DNA from: Sphingopyxis jiangsuensis
GTDB lineage: Bacteria > Pseudomonadota > Alphaproteobacteria > Sphingomonadales > Sphingomonadaceae
Direction: 5' to 3'
DNA: 64,000 nt
NCBI RefSeq assembly: GCF_016734905.1
Contig: NZ_JAERPO010000002.1
Coordinates: forward strand, 825,524 to 889,523
The translations under genes were made by a program, and so were the position numbers. How positions within the stretch are numbered: position 1 is the stretch's first letter; every line of letters begins with the position of its first letter. Below the pieces are notes generated by a model that was not told where the DNA came from, did not search any database, and saw only the letters and a program-made list of their open reading frames with translations. Below, piece after piece: positions 25,740 through 34,673 of the stretch.

Positions 25740-25815
25740 CGTCACCCCGGGCTCGACCCGGGGCCCCGCTCTGCGACGGGGAACAGCGGGACCCCGGGTC
25801 AAGCCCGGGGTGACG
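25740..25815. repeat. Paired REP palindrome, family B
   Basis: The left unit CGTCACCCCGGGCTCGACCC and the right unit, its complement (ending GCCCGGGGTGACG), form a 28-base-armed foldback between rnpA and yidD. Half units occur at 29328-29355 and 12946-12973. The inserted hairpin splits a normally tight operon. Confidence 0.85.
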
Positions 25816-25864
25816 ATATTGGGGACATCTCGTGTGAAGTTCGGCGGATTTCCGGGGTTTTCCC

Positions 25865-26077
25865 ATGATCGCCCGCCTCCTCATCCTGATCGCGCGCGCG
25901 TGGCAATTGGGGCCGTCGCGCATCCTGCCGCCGACGTGCCGCTATGCGCCCTCGTGCAGCGAATATGCGATCATCGCGATCCAACGCCATGGCGCGATCA
26001 AGGGTGGCTGGATCGCGACAAAGCGGCTAATGCGCTGCCATCCTTGGGGCGGGCATGGCTATGACCCGGTGCCGTAG
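25865..26077 (+). CDS. yidD: Membrane protein insertion efficiency factor YidD
   Basis: The 70-residue protein has the YidD core CRYAPSCSEYAIIAIQRHGAIKG (residues 25-47) and ends with HPWGGHGYDPVP. It assists YidC-dependent insertion at the inner membrane, with an amphipathic N-terminal helix. Canonical position between rnpA and yidC. Confidence 0.95.
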   Translation: MIARLLILIARAWQLGPSRILPPTCRYAPSCSEYAIIAIQRHGAIKGGWIATKRLMRCHPWGGHGYDPVP

Positions 26078-26119
26078 CGGCGCCTTTCCCGACATCGAAA
26101 CGAAGAGAGACCGAGAAGC

Positions 26120-27877
26120 GTGGACGACAAGCGGAACCTGATCGCGGCAATTTTATTGTCGGTGGCGATTCTGATCGGCTGGAATTTCGTGGCCGAGAAA
26201 TTCTTCCCGACCCCCGAAAAGCCCGACGTGACGACGACGGTCGCCGGCGCCAACGGCGCCCCGGCCACCGCGCCCGCAGCGCAGGGCCAGCCGAGCGGAC
26301 TGCCCGCACCCGGCGTGACCGCGGCGACCGGGGTCGCGCAGGCGATCCGCCCGGTCGAGGCGGTGCTGGCGGAAGGAAACCGCATCCCGATCGAGACGCC
26401 CAAGCTTGCAGGCTCGATCAACCTCGTCGGCGCGCGCGTCGACGACATCACGCTCACCAAATATCGCCAGTCGATCAAGAAGGACGCGCCGCCGGTGCGC
26501 CTGTTCGCGCCCGGCGGGACCAAGGCCGCTTATTTCGCGAGCCTCGGCTGGTCGGCGCAGGGGATCGAGGTTCCGGGACCGAACACGGTCTGGACCGCGA
26601 GCGGCGACAAGCTGACCCCCGCGACCCCGGTGACGCTGAGCTGGGCGAACGGCACGGGCCAGACGTTCCGCATCGAATACGCGATCGACGACAATTATCT
26701 GATCACCGCGAAGCAGACGATCGCCAATGGCGGTGACGCGCCGGTCAGCACGAGCAGCTTTGCGCTGATCGACCGCTTCGGCAAGCCGTCCGACCCGCAC
26801 GAGGCCGACAGCTGGACGATCCACGTTGGCCCGACGGGCTATCTGAGCGGCAAGTCGGTGTTCGACATCGATTATGACGACGTCGAGGAGGCCGAGGGGC
26901 GCAGCGTCCGGTACAATTCGGCAGGCTGGCTGGGCTTTACCGACAAATATTGGCTCGCGGCGATCGTGCCGTCGAGCGGCGAGCGCGTCACCGCGGCGAT
27001 CAGCTCGCCGGCGGCAAACAACTATCAGAGCCTGTTCGCGCGCGATTTCACCCAGATTGCGCCCGGCAAACAGGTGACGACCACCAGCCGCATCTTCGCC
27101 GGCGCCAAAGAATTCTACACGCTGCAGCGCTATCAGGACGACCTCGGCATCACGCGCCTGTCGAATGCGATCGACTGGGGCTGGTTCGAATTTTTCGAGG
27201 TGCCGATCTTCAAGCTGCTCGACTGGCTGTTCAAGCAGGTGAGCAATTTCGGCGTCGCGATCATGATCCTGACGCTGATCATCCGCCTGCTGATGTTCCC
27301 GATCGCGCAGAAGCAGTTCGCGTCGATGGCGCAGATGCGCGTCGTCCAGCCGAAGATGAAGGCGCTGCAGGAGCGGTACAAGGAAGACAAGCCGCGGATG
27401 CAGCAAGAGCTGATGAAGCTTTACAAGGACGAAAAGATCAACCCGCTCGCGGGCTGCCTGCCGATCCTGATCCAGATCCCGATCTTTTACGCGCTCTACA
27501 AGGTGCTGATGCTGACGATCGAAATGCGTCACCAGCCGTTCGCGCTGTGGATCAAGGATCTGTCGGCGCAGGACCCCGCGATGATCCTGAACCTGTTCGG
27601 CCTGTTGCCCTTCACCCCGCCGTCGCTGCTCAGCATCGGCCTGCTCGCGGTGATCCTGGGCGTGACGATGTGGCTGCAGTTCCGCCTGAACCCGCCGCCG
27701 ACCGACCCGGTGCAGGAACAGGTGTTCAAACTGATGCCGTGGCTGTTCATGTTCATCATGGCGCCGTTCGCGGCGGGCCTGCTGCTCTACTGGATCACCA
27801 ACAATATCCTCTCGATCGGCCAGCAGCAGTGGATGTACCGCAAATATCCAGCGCTGAAGGCCGCGGCGGCAAAGTGA
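26120..27877 (+). CDS. yidC: Membrane protein insertase YidC
   Basis: YidC inserts and folds inner membrane proteins. The 585-residue protein starts at a GTG (26120), followed by [28 protein letters not shown], the N-terminal membrane helix. A large periplasmic domain follows, then the conserved five-helix core ([26 protein letters not shown] with the hydrophilic-groove Arg, [29 protein letters not shown]). The last four bases overlap the engB GTG start. Confidence 0.96.
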   Translation: MDDKRNLIAAILLSVAILIGWNFVAEKFFPTPEKPDVTTTVAGANGAPATAPAAQGQPSGLPAPGVTAATGVAQAIRPVEAVLAEGNRIPIETPKLAGSINLVGARVDDITLTKYRQSIKKDAPPVRLFAPGGTKAAYFASLGWSAQGIEVPGPNTVWTASGDKLTPATPVTLSWANGTGQTFRIEYAIDDNYLITAKQTIANGGDAPVSTSSFALIDRFGKPSDPHEADSWTIHVGPTGYLSGKSVFDIDYDDVEEAEGRSVRYNSAGWLGFTDKYWLAAIVPSSGERVTAAISSPAANNYQSLFARDFTQIAPGKQVTTTSRIFAGAKEFYTLQRYQDDLGITRLSNAIDWGWFEFFEVPIFKLLDWLFKQVSNFGVAIMILTLIIRLLMFPIAQKQFASMAQMRVVQPKMKALQERYKEDKPRMQQELMKLYKDEKINPLAGCLPILIQIPIFYALYKVLMLTIEMRHQPFALWIKDLSAQDPAMILNLFGLLPFTPPSLLSIGLLAVILGVTMWLQFRLNPPPTDPVQEQVFKLMPWLFMFIMAPFAAGLLLYWITNNILSIGQQQWMYRKYPALKAAAAK

Positions 27878-28521
27878 GCGAGGACAATCTGGACCCGGCG
27901 CTGCCCGAACGCGCGCGCAAGCTGTTCGCGGGGCCGATCGCCTTTCTGAAATCGGCGCCCGCGCTCGAGCATCTGCCGAGCCCGGGCGTGCCCGAGATCG
28001 CCTTTGCCGGGCGGTCGAACGTCGGCAAGTCGTCGCTGCTCAACGCGCTGACGAACCGGGGCGGGCTTGCCCGCACCTCGGTCACGCCGGGGCGGACGCA
28101 GGAGCTCAACTATTTCGATGTCGGCAACCCGCTGGTGTTCCGGCTGGTCGACATGCCGGGCTATGGCTTTGCCAAGGCGCCGAAGGATGTCGTCAGGAAA
28201 TGGCGCTTCCTGATCAACGATTATCTGCGCGGGCGCGCGGTGCTGAAGCGCACCCTGGTGCTGATCGACAGCCGCCACGGGATCAAGGACGTCGACCGCG
28301 AGGTGCTCGAGATGCTCGACACCGCCGCGGTGAGCTATCGCCTCGTGCTGACCAAGGCCGACAAGATCAAGGCCACCGACCTCGCCGCGGTCCACGCCGC
28401 GACCGAGGCCGAGGCGCGCAAACACCCCGCCGCGCACCCCGAGGTGATCGCGACGAGCAGCGAAAAGGGCATGGGGATTGCCGAGCTTCGCACCGCGGTG
28501 CTGGAGGCGGTGGAGAGTTGA
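27874..28521 (+). CDS. engB: Ribosome biogenesis GTPase EngB (YihA/YsxC)
   Basis: EngB is a small GTPase for large ribosomal subunit assembly. The 215-residue protein has G1 [17 protein letters not shown]2 Thr in [14 protein letters not shown]3 DMPGYG, G4 TKAD and G5 near TSSEKG. The GTG start (27874) overlaps the yidC stop as GTGA. The open frame upstream of it is a shadow of yidC. Six bases after its stop begins a foldback repeat. Confidence 0.95.
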   Translation: MSEDNLDPALPERARKLFAGPIAFLKSAPALEHLPSPGVPEIAFAGRSNVGKSSLLNALTNRGGLARTSVTPGRTQELNYFDVGNPLVFRLVDMPGYGFAKAPKDVVRKWRFLINDYLRGRAVLKRTLVLIDSRHGIKDVDREVLEMLDTAAVSYRLVLTKADKIKATDLAAVHAATEAEARKHPAAHPEVIATSSEKGMGIAELRTAVLEAVES

Positions 28522-28526
28522 TCGCT

Positions 28527-28621
28527 CCCCTCCCGCTTGCGGGAGGGGTCGGGGGAGGGCATGTTGCCTTCCGACGGGCCGATGACAGGCCCTCCCCTAG
28601 CCCCTCCCGCAAGCGGGAGGG
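28527..28621. repeat. 95-bp structured foldback repeat, family A copy 3
   Basis: The outer palindromes CCCCTCCCGC-TT-GCGGGAGGGG (28527-28548) and CCCCTCCCGC-AA-GCGGGAGGG (28601-28621) flank GGGGGAGGGC and its complement GCCCTCCCC. The inner sequence differs from copies 1 and 2 but the nested pairing is the same. It fills nearly all of the gap between engB and the next GST gene. Confidence 0.88.
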
Positions 28622-28635
28622 CAACTGGAGACACA

Positions 28636-29307
28636 ATGAAACTCTTCATCGGCAACAAGGCCTATTCGAGCTGGAGCCTGCGCGGCTGGCTGGCGGTCAA
28701 GCATAGCGGGCTGCCGTTCGAGGAAGTCACCGTCCCGCTCTATGACGAGGACTGGTCGAACCGGCGCGAGGGCGACGAATTCGCGCCGTCGGGCGGCAAG
28801 GTTCCGATCCTGTGGGACGGCGACGATATCGTCGTGTGGGACAGCCTGGCGATCGTCGACTATCTCAACGAAAAGACCGGCGGGACGCGCGGCTATTGGC
28901 CCGAGGATATGGCGGCGCGCGCGATGGCGCGGTCGATGGCCGCCGAAATGCATTCGGGCTTTGCCGCGCTGCGCCGCGAGCACAGCATGAACATCCGCCG
29001 CATCTATCCGGCCGCCGACCTGTCGCCCGAGGTTTCGGCCGACGTCGCGCGCATCCTGAACATCTGGGCCGAGGCGCGCGCGCGCTTCGGCGGCGAGGGC
29101 GACTATCTGTTCGGCGACTGGTCGGCGGTCGACATGATGTTCGCGCCGGTGGTGACGCGGTTCGTCACCTACTCGATCCCGCTGCCGCGCTTTGCCCTGC
29201 CCTATTGCCAGGCGGTGATCAGCCACCCGTGCATGCAGGACTGGATCGGCGGCGCGCAGGCCGAGGACTGGGTGATCGAGCAGTTCGAAGGACCGGGCGG
29301 GGCGTAG
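28636..29307 (+). CDS. Glutathione S-transferase family protein
   Basis: The 223-residue protein begins MKLFIGNKAYSSWSLRGWLAV, typical of a GST subgroup in proteobacteria, with the cis-proline GGKVPILWDGDDIVVWDSLAIVDYL near residues 54-78. The C-terminal domain has the capping box YLFGDWSAVDMMFAPV. The substrate is unknown. GGAG lies nine bases before the ATG. Confidence 0.88.
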   Translation: MKLFIGNKAYSSWSLRGWLAVKHSGLPFEEVTVPLYDEDWSNRREGDEFAPSGGKVPILWDGDDIVVWDSLAIVDYLNEKTGGTRGYWPEDMAARAMARSMAAEMHSGFAALRREHSMNIRRIYPAADLSPEVSADVARILNIWAEARARFGGEGDYLFGDWSAVDMMFAPVVTRFVTYSIPLPRFALPYCQAVISHPCMQDWIGGAQAEDWVIEQFEGPGGA

Positions 29308-29327
29308 GGGGCGCTCTTTTCTTACTT

Positions 29328-29355
29328 CGTCACCCCGGGCTTGACCCGGGGACCC
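29328..29355. repeat. REP-like palindrome, family B half unit
   Basis: CGTCACCCCGGGCTTGACCC followed by GGGGACCC, 21 bases after the GST stop, nearly identical to one half of the pair at 25740-25815. It lies between the convergent GST and cupin genes. Confidence 0.7.
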
Positions 29356-29379
29356 GCTGCGGGCCGCGCCGCGCCCGAC

Positions 29380-29850
29380 TCACGCCGTCCGCTTCGCCGG
29401 ATAGGGCGTGCCGTCCTTTTTCGTGTAGCCGCCATCGGCGTTGAACAGCATGTCGATGTCCGAATAGCCGCCGCCGCTGTTATATTTTGCGCCGCCACCG
29501 AGCGCGACGAAGACGCAGTCGGCGTCCGATTCGTTGACCAGATGATGGCCGTTGGTGCTGCCCTTGGGCCAAACCGCAATGTCGCCCGCGCGCATCACCG
29601 TGCGCCCGTCGTCCTCGACGAGCACCGCCTCGCCCGATATCATCACCACCATTTCGTCCTCGCCATCGTGCCAGTGGCGCTGCGACGACCAGGCGCCGGG
29701 TTTGAGCACGACATGGCTCGCGGCGAAGTCGGAAAGGCCCGCAACGGGCGCGAGGCGGCGGTACCAGCGCCCCTGCACGGGTTCGTCGAACGGCGGCGGA
29801 TAGCCGGTGGCGTTGGTCTGCGGAATCGAATCGAGGTCGAGCTTGGGCAT
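29380..29850 (-). CDS. Cupin domain protein
   Basis: The 156-residue protein is a single cupin: metal-binding motif RHWHDGEDEMVVMISGEAVLVEDDG (near residues 59-83) and second motif with MRAGDIAVWPKGSTNGHHLVNES. The N-terminus MPKLDLDSIPQTNATGYPPPFD is typical of small cupins annotated as sugar or dioxygenase-like. The reaction is not evident. It is divergent from dapE. Confidence 0.85.
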   Translation of the reverse strand: MPKLDLDSIPQTNATGYPPPFDEPVQGRWYRRLAPVAGLSDFAASHVVLKPGAWSSQRHWHDGEDEMVVMISGEAVLVEDDGRTVMRAGDIAVWPKGSTNGHHLVNESDADCVFVALGGGAKYNSGGGYSDIDMLFNADGGYTKKDGTPYPAKRTA

Positions 29851-29880
29851 GGGCGTTCCTCCCTTCCCTCTTTGCCGGCC

Positions 29881-29954
29881 GCATCGCGCGAAGTCGAGAT
29901 GCCCCGCGCCAACGCATCTCGACTTCGCGCGATGCGAACGGGTATGGAGGCGCG
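29881..29954. repeat. 21-bp inverted repeat and leader before dapE, shared with cobB
   Basis: The arm 29881-29901 (GCATCGCGCGAAGTCGAGAT, then G) is the exact complement of 29915-29935, with a 13-base loop. The right arm continues through GGTA and GAGGCGC to the dapE ATG. The same 41-base right half precedes cobB at 15179. The hairpin lies between divergent cupin and dapE, so it could touch both promoters or the dapE leader. Confidence 0.85.
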
Positions 29955-31091
29955 ATGACCCACGCTATCGACCCCGTGAACCTCGCCAGGGCGCTGATCG
30001 CCGCGCCGTCCATCACCCCGGCGACGGGCGCGGTGTTCGATGTGCTCGAAGAAGCGCTCGTCCCGCTCGGTTTCACCGTCGAGCGTTTCATCGACGGGAT
30101 CGAGCCCGACGGGCCGGTCGAAAATCTGCTCGCGGTGCGCAAGGGCAAGGGGCCGCGCCATTTCGGCTTTGCCGGGCACCTCGACGTCGTGCCGCCGGGC
30201 GTCGGCTGGACCGGCGACGCCTTTGTCCCCGAAGTGCGCGGCGACCTGCTCTATGGGCGCGGCGCGGTCGACATGAAGGGCGCGATCGCCGCCTTTGTCG
30301 CCGCCGTCGCCGCGACGCCCACCGAATGCGGCACGGTCAGCCTGATCATCACCGGCGACGAGGAGGGCGCAGCGATTTTCGGCACGCGCGCGCTGATGGA
30401 GCATATGGACGCGCGCGGCATTCGCCCCGACATGATCGTCGTCGGCGAGCCGACATCGGTCAACCGGCTGGGCGACATGGTGAAGATCGGCCGCCGCGGT
30501 TCGGTCAACATCTGGATCGACGTGCCGGGGACGCAGGGGCATGTCGCCTATCCGCACCTTGCCGACAATCCGATCCCCAAGCTCGTCAAGATATTGGCCG
30601 CGATCGACGCGGTCAGCCTCGACGCCGGGACCGACTGGTTCCAGCCGTCGAACATCGAATTCACCGATATCGAGGTCGGCAACGGCGCAACCAACGTCAT
30701 CCCCGCATCGGCGCGCGCGCGGCTGTCGATCCGCTTCAACGACCGCCACAGCGGCGCCGAGCTGGTCGCGATGGTCGAACGGCTTGCGCACGATGTCGAA
30801 CCGCGCGCGAAGGTGATGGGCAAGATTTCGGGCGAAGCCTTCCTCACCCCGCCGGGCGAGCTGTCGAGCCTCGTCGCCGAGGCGATCCACGCCGAAACCG
30901 ACGTCGTCGCCGAAATGTCGACGAGCGGCGGCACCTCCGACGCACGCTTCCTCCACGCGCTGTGCCCGGTGGTCGAATTCGGGCTGACCAATGCGACGAT
31001 GCACAAGCTGGACGAGGCGGTTGCGGTCGAGGACCTGCACACGCTCACCGCCATCTATCGCGGGGTGCTGATGCGGGCGCTGGTGGACTGA
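29955..31091 (+). CDS. dapE: Succinyl-diaminopimelate desuccinylase
   Basis: DapE removes succinate from N-succinyl-LL-diaminopimelate using two zinc ions, in the lysine and peptidoglycan precursor pathway. The 378-residue M20 protein has FAGHLDVVPPG, YGRGAVDMKGAIAAFV and TGDEEG metal-site motifs, and a late His in STSGGTSDARFLH. It works downstream of DapB (14371). It stands alone with a repeat on each side. Confidence 0.95.
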   Translation: MTHAIDPVNLARALIAAPSITPATGAVFDVLEEALVPLGFTVERFIDGIEPDGPVENLLAVRKGKGPRHFGFAGHLDVVPPGVGWTGDAFVPEVRGDLLYGRGAVDMKGAIAAFVAAVAATPTECGTVSLIITGDEEGAAIFGTRALMEHMDARGIRPDMIVVGEPTSVNRLGDMVKIGRRGSVNIWIDVPGTQGHVAYPHLADNPIPKLVKILAAIDAVSLDAGTDWFQPSNIEFTDIEVGNGATNVIPASARARLSIRFNDRHSGAELVAMVERLAHDVEPRAKVMGKISGEAFLTPPGELSSLVAEAIHAETDVVAEMSTSGGTSDARFLHALCPVVEFGLTNATMHKLDEAVAVEDLHTLTAIYRGVLMRALVD

Positions 31092-31097
31092 CTGAAT

Positions 31098-31282
31098 CTC
31101 ACGCGAAGGCGCAAAGGCGCGAAGATAGCGCTCTCTGGCGCGCGGTTGCCCGTCTCCGCAAGCGATCGGTAAAGAGCGCTTCGCGCAAAGTTGAAGTAAT
31201 GGCGCGAGCGAAACCCGCCCTCTTTGTGTCTTTGTGTGAGACTCTTTTGCTATCTCTTCGCGCCTTTGCGCCTTTGCGTGAG
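31098..31282. repeat. Foldback repeat between convergent dapE and smr
   Basis: The left arm 31098-31127 (CTCACGCGAAGGCGCAAAGG and following GCGAAGATA) is complementary to the right arm 31251-31282 (TATCTCTTCGCGCCTTTGCG and following CCTTTGCGTGAG). A second decayed version of the right arm (CTTTGTGTCTTTGTGTGAG) lies at 31222-31240. It fills the whole 199-base gap and may act as a two-way terminator. No gene is seen here. Confidence 0.8.
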
Positions 31283-31290
31283 CTAATCCG

Positions 31291-31860
31291 TCAATCGCGC
31301 GCGCGGCGGAGGATCAGATAGACCGCACCCGCGCCGCCGTGGCTGATATGCGCGGGGCGCAGCGCGACGATGCTGTCGGCGTGCGGCGAAACGGCGAGCC
31401 AGTCGGGCAGCGCGGCGCGGATCGCCCCGCGCGGGCGCGGCAGCCCGTGCATCTGCGGCAGCCGGTCGGCGCCGGGGCGCAGCCGTCCCGCAACGACGAG
31501 GAGCACGCGCGCGCCGCGCAGCAGCGCGATCCCGATCGTCTCGTCGAGCAGCGCCTGCGCCGAGGCGAGGCTGTGGCCGTGGAGGTCGATGCTCATGTCG
31601 GGACGGACGAGTCCCTTGCGCAACCGCCGGTCCCAATGGCTGTCGAGCGTCGCCGCCTGATGCGCGCGGCGCGGCGGCGGCAGCGGCGCGGGAGGGCGCG
31701 CGGCGGGCCGGGCGTGGCCCTTTGGCAAGGATGTGGGCGGACGCACCGTCGGCGGCGCGGCGGGTTCGAGCGGTGAAGGCTGCGGCTTCGCGAGCGGCTC
31801 GACCGTCGCGGCGACCTTTTTCCAGAGCGCCGCTTCGTCGGGGGCGAGGCGCCGCGGCAC
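31291..31860 (-). CDS. Smr domain protein
   Basis: The 189-residue protein has a Pro/Ala-rich N-terminal half and a C-terminal Smr domain (MSIDLHGHSLASAQALLDETIGIALLRGARVLLVVAGR, near residues 91-128). Smr domains nick or bind branched DNA or cleave RNA; DLHG is the catalytic-type motif. It starts ten bases after the mltA stop, so it is in an operon with mltA and the Tim44-like gene, a common alphaproteobacterial order. Confidence 0.9.
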   Translation of the reverse strand: MPRRLAPDEAALWKKVAATVEPLAKPQPSPLEPAAPPTVRPPTSLPKGHARPAARPPAPLPPPRRAHQAATLDSHWDRRLRKGLVRPDMSIDLHGHSLASAQALLDETIGIALLRGARVLLVVAGRLRPGADRLPQMHGLPRPRGAIRAALPDWLAVSPHADSIVALRPAHISHGGAGAVYLILRRARD

Positions 31861-31870
31861 GGCGCGCGCC

Positions 31871-33208
31871 TCAGCGCGCCGCGGTGAGGCGCGCGACGCT
31901 CGCGCGCGGCAGCAGGATCAGCGCCGAACCGCGCGCCGCCATGCCCCCCGCGATCGCGCGCGCCTGGTCGCCCGCGCCCCAGAAGCTGTCGAAGCGGTTC
32001 GCGCCCTTGATCGCGCCGCCGGTGTCCTGCGCAATCCACAATCCGTTCGGTTCGGCGCGGTCGAGCGAGAGAAAGACGGGGGCGCCGAGCGGCACATATT
32101 TGGGATCGGCGGCGACGCTGGCGCGGCCCGTCACCGGAACGCCGAGCGCGCCAAGCGGGCCGGGTCCGGTGAGTTCGCGGAAAAAGACCCAACTGGGATT
32201 TTCGTTCATCACCGCCGCACCGCGCACGGGGTCGGCGCGCAGATAGTCGAGAATGCCCTGCATCGACGCCTGCCCGCGCTGAAGCTCGCCGCGGTCGAGC
32301 AGCAGCTTGCCGATACCGACATAATCGCGGCCGTTCTGCGTGTCGTAGCCGATACGCATGATCTGCCCGTCGGGAAGCCGCAGCCGTCCCGATCCCTGGA
32401 TCTGCAGGAAGAAGAATTCGGCGGCGTCGGCGGCCCAGGCGATTTCGAGTCCGCGCCCCGCGAGCGCGCCGGCCTCGATCGCCGCACGGTCGTGATAGCG
32501 CGCGAATTTCTGTCCGTCGACGCGGCCACGGATACGGCGCCCCTTGAGGTCGTCGGCAAATTCGCCGAGGTCGATTTCGACCAGATCGGGCGGACGGCGA
32601 TAGATGGGAACGTCGTAACCCGGCGCGCGCGTGCGCGATCCGGCGATTTCGGGCTCGTAATAGCCGGTGACGAAGGCGGTGCCCGCACCGACCTGCACCG
32701 TGCCGAAATAGCGGCTGAAGAAGTTCGACGCGTCGCGGTCGGGCCAGCCGGTCGCCGCGGCGCAGCTTTCGGTCCACTCGCCCGCCTGCGTCAGCCCACT
32801 GGCATCGGGGCGGCGCTGCACCGAGGGGCAGCTCAAACGGAAGGCCTTGAGCGCGGCGGTCGCCTGTTCGGCCGAGACGCCAAGCTCGTTATATTCGGGA
32901 CCGGCGATCACGCCGCTTTGCGCCGCCGTCGCCGCGTCGGCGGGCGCGGGCGCCGCTGCGAGCGGCGGTTTCGGCGTCGCGGGGATGGGAGTTGCCGCAA
33001 CGCTGCCGCTTTCGGACGGGCGCGGTTGATAGGGACGCGGCGCGGCCGTGGGCGCCGGTGTCGGCGCGGGCATCGCCCCCGGCCCGCCGGGGCGCGGCGC
33101 GGTTTCGGGGATCACCGACGCACAGCCCGCGAGCAGCGGGAGGGCCAGCAGGAAAGCGAGTCGCGTGCGGCGCGCGCGATGCGCTGCGCCTGTCGCCGTG
33201 CCGCGCAT
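31871..33208 (-). CDS. mltA: Membrane-bound lytic murein transglycosylase A
   Basis: MltA cleaves peptidoglycan glycan strands to 1,6-anhydro ends at the outer membrane. The 445-residue protein has a lipoprotein signal ending in LLAGC, a long Pro/Ala-rich linker (residues 30-100), the MltA domain (FVTGYYEPEIAGSRT) and a C-terminal 3D domain with conserved aspartates (WIAQDTGGAIKGANRFDSFWG). The ATG at 33208 precedes the basic stretch RRTR of the signal; the frame upstream of it overlaps the Tim44-like gene. Confidence 0.93.
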   Translation of the reverse strand: MRGTATGAAHRARRTRLAFLLALPLLAGCASVIPETAPRPGGPGAMPAPTPAPTAAPRPYQPRPSESGSVAATPIPATPKPPLAAAPAPADAATAAQSGVIAGPEYNELGVSAEQATAALKAFRLSCPSVQRRPDASGLTQAGEWTESCAAATGWPDRDASNFFSRYFGTVQVGAGTAFVTGYYEPEIAGSRTRAPGYDVPIYRRPPDLVEIDLGEFADDLKGRRIRGRVDGQKFARYHDRAAIEAGALAGRGLEIAWAADAAEFFFLQIQGSGRLRLPDGQIMRIGYDTQNGRDYVGIGKLLLDRGELQRGQASMQGILDYLRADPVRGAAVMNENPSWVFFRELTGPGPLGALGVPVTGRASVAADPKYVPLGAPVFLSLDRAEPNGLWIAQDTGGAIKGANRFDSFWGAGDQARAIAGGMAARGSALILLPRASVARLTAAR

Positions 33209-33213
33209 CGGCG

Positions 33214-33918
33214 TCAGGCGGATTCGGCTTCGTCGAGCAGCCAGTTGGGATCGCTGCTCCCGATCTGGCGGCGGAAGGTCCAAAGATCGTCGGTCGGCGC
33301 GGCGTCGCTCATCGATCCGCCGATAAGCTTGCCGTCGGCGTCGCGCGTCACCGCGCTGATATCGGCCTGGTAACGCACGGTGATGCGCGCTTCCTTGCGG
33401 CCGACGTCGACCGCGGTAATCTTTGCCGAATTGATGCCGACGAGCCGGTTTTCGAGCGTTTCGCCGCTTTTTTCGCGGGCATCGATCGCGGCGGCGAAGG
33501 CTTCGTAGCTGTCGTCGTCGCACAGGTCGCGCAGCGTTTCGCGGTCGCCCGCCCAAAAAGCCTCGAGGATCATGCGATAGGCCGCCTCGGCGCCCTCCAT
33601 GAAGCGCCCGGCATCGAAATCGCGGTCGGTCGCGAGCAGTTCGCGCAGCCCGATTTCGGCCGCGGGCTCGTAAACGAGCCCCGACGCGTCGGGCGCGGGC
33701 GTTGCCGATGCTGCGAGCGTGTCGCCATCGTCGACGCGGCGCGGCGCGGGTGCGGCGCGCTCGTCGCGACGCGGCAGCACCGGCTCCTGCTCGTGCCCCG
33801 TGCGCTTGCCGAGCACAGAATAGAGCCGCATGCCGAGGAAGGCGGCAATCATGGCAAGCAGGACGATCGTAAAGGCTGTCACAGATTTTTGTCCAATTAG
33901 GGCGGTGGAGAATAGCAT
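33214..33918 (-). CDS. Tim44/TimA family putative adaptor protein
   Basis: The protein has one N-terminal membrane helix (VTAFTIVLLAMIAAFLGMRLYSVLG), a linker, and a C-terminal Tim44-like domain of about 150 residues (YRMILEAFWAGDRETLRDLCDDDSYEAFAAAI). Bacterial Tim44-like proteins are membrane adaptors near the division or secretion machinery; the exact role is unclear. The start is uncertain: ATG at 33942 or 33918, or a GTG at 33882 just before the helix. I list 33918. It is the first gene of the operon with mltA and smr and is divergent from secB. Confidence 0.85.
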   Translation of the reverse strand: MLFSTALIGQKSVTAFTIVLLAMIAAFLGMRLYSVLGKRTGHEQEPVLPRRDERAAPAPRRVDDGDTLAASATPAPDASGLVYEPAAEIGLRELLATDRDFDAGRFMEGAEAAYRMILEAFWAGDRETLRDLCDDDSYEAFAAAIDAREKSGETLENRLVGINSAKITAVDVGRKEARITVRYQADISAVTRDADGKLIGGSMSDAAPTDDLWTFRRQIGSSDPNWLLDEAESA

Positions 33919-34130
33919 AATACATAGGCGATGCACCGCCATGTTTCAAATCTCCTTGGCGCGGGGCGTCCGGCCGGTCAACGATTCGCCGCCGCGGCCC
34001 CGGCACGCCCCGCCCCATTGTGCTTGGCGCCCGCCGCTGCTAAGCGCCGCGGCAACCGTCCACCGCGTCTCCCGCACGGGCGAGCGGCAGGGACTTTTCC
34101 CGTCATTCAAGCGAACGAAAGCATCACATC

Positions 34131-34646
34131 ATGGCCGACGAGACCAGCGCCGACATCAATCCCGCCCCGCAGCCCAATGGCGAAGACAATGGCCCGGCCA
34201 TCGGCCTGATCTCGCAATATGTGAAGGATCTGTCGTTCGAGAACCCGAACGCCCCGGCCGTCTATCAGTGGCAGTCGGCACCGCAGATCGACGTCCAGTT
34301 CAACATCGGCGCCGACGGCGTCGGCGAAAATCTGTTCGAGGTCACGCTGAAAATCGACGTCACGTCGAAGTTCGACGAAGGCACCGCCTTTGTCATCGAG
34401 CTGCAATATGCTGGCCTTTTCGGCGTCCGCAACGTCCCCGACGACCAGCTTCAGCCCTTCTTCCTCGCCGAAGCGCCGCGCATCCTCTTCCCCTTCGCGC
34501 GCCGCGTCGTCGCCGACGCCGTGCGCGACGGCGGTTTCCCGCCGCTGCTGCTCGAACCGATCGATTTCCACGGCCTGTTCATGCAGCAGTTGCAGGAACG
34601 CAATGCGGCGGAAGGCGAAATGCCGGCCCCGGTTGGCGAAGCCTAG
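34131..34646 (+). CDS. secB: Protein-export chaperone SecB
   Basis: SecB keeps preproteins unfolded and hands them to SecA. The 171-residue protein has the family regions ISQYVKDLSFENPNAP, FEVTLKIDVTSK and LFPFARRVVADAVRDGGFPPLLLEPIDF. Acidic C-terminus as usual. The 212-base gap to the divergent Tim44-like gene holds both promoters. Confidence 0.97.
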   Translation: MADETSADINPAPQPNGEDNGPAIGLISQYVKDLSFENPNAPAVYQWQSAPQIDVQFNIGADGVGENLFEVTLKIDVTSKFDEGTAFVIELQYAGLFGVRNVPDDQLQPFFLAEAPRILFPFARRVVADAVRDGGFPPLLLEPIDFHGLFMQQLQERNAAEGEMPAPVGEA

Positions 34647-34673
34647 GCCCGTCACGAAGGGCAGGCTCGCGAC

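Noticed and set aside
25211..28521. Unusual separation of dnaA from rpmH-rnpA-yidD-yidC
   Set aside because: Such separation, with dnaA beside rpsT, is common in alphaproteobacteria.
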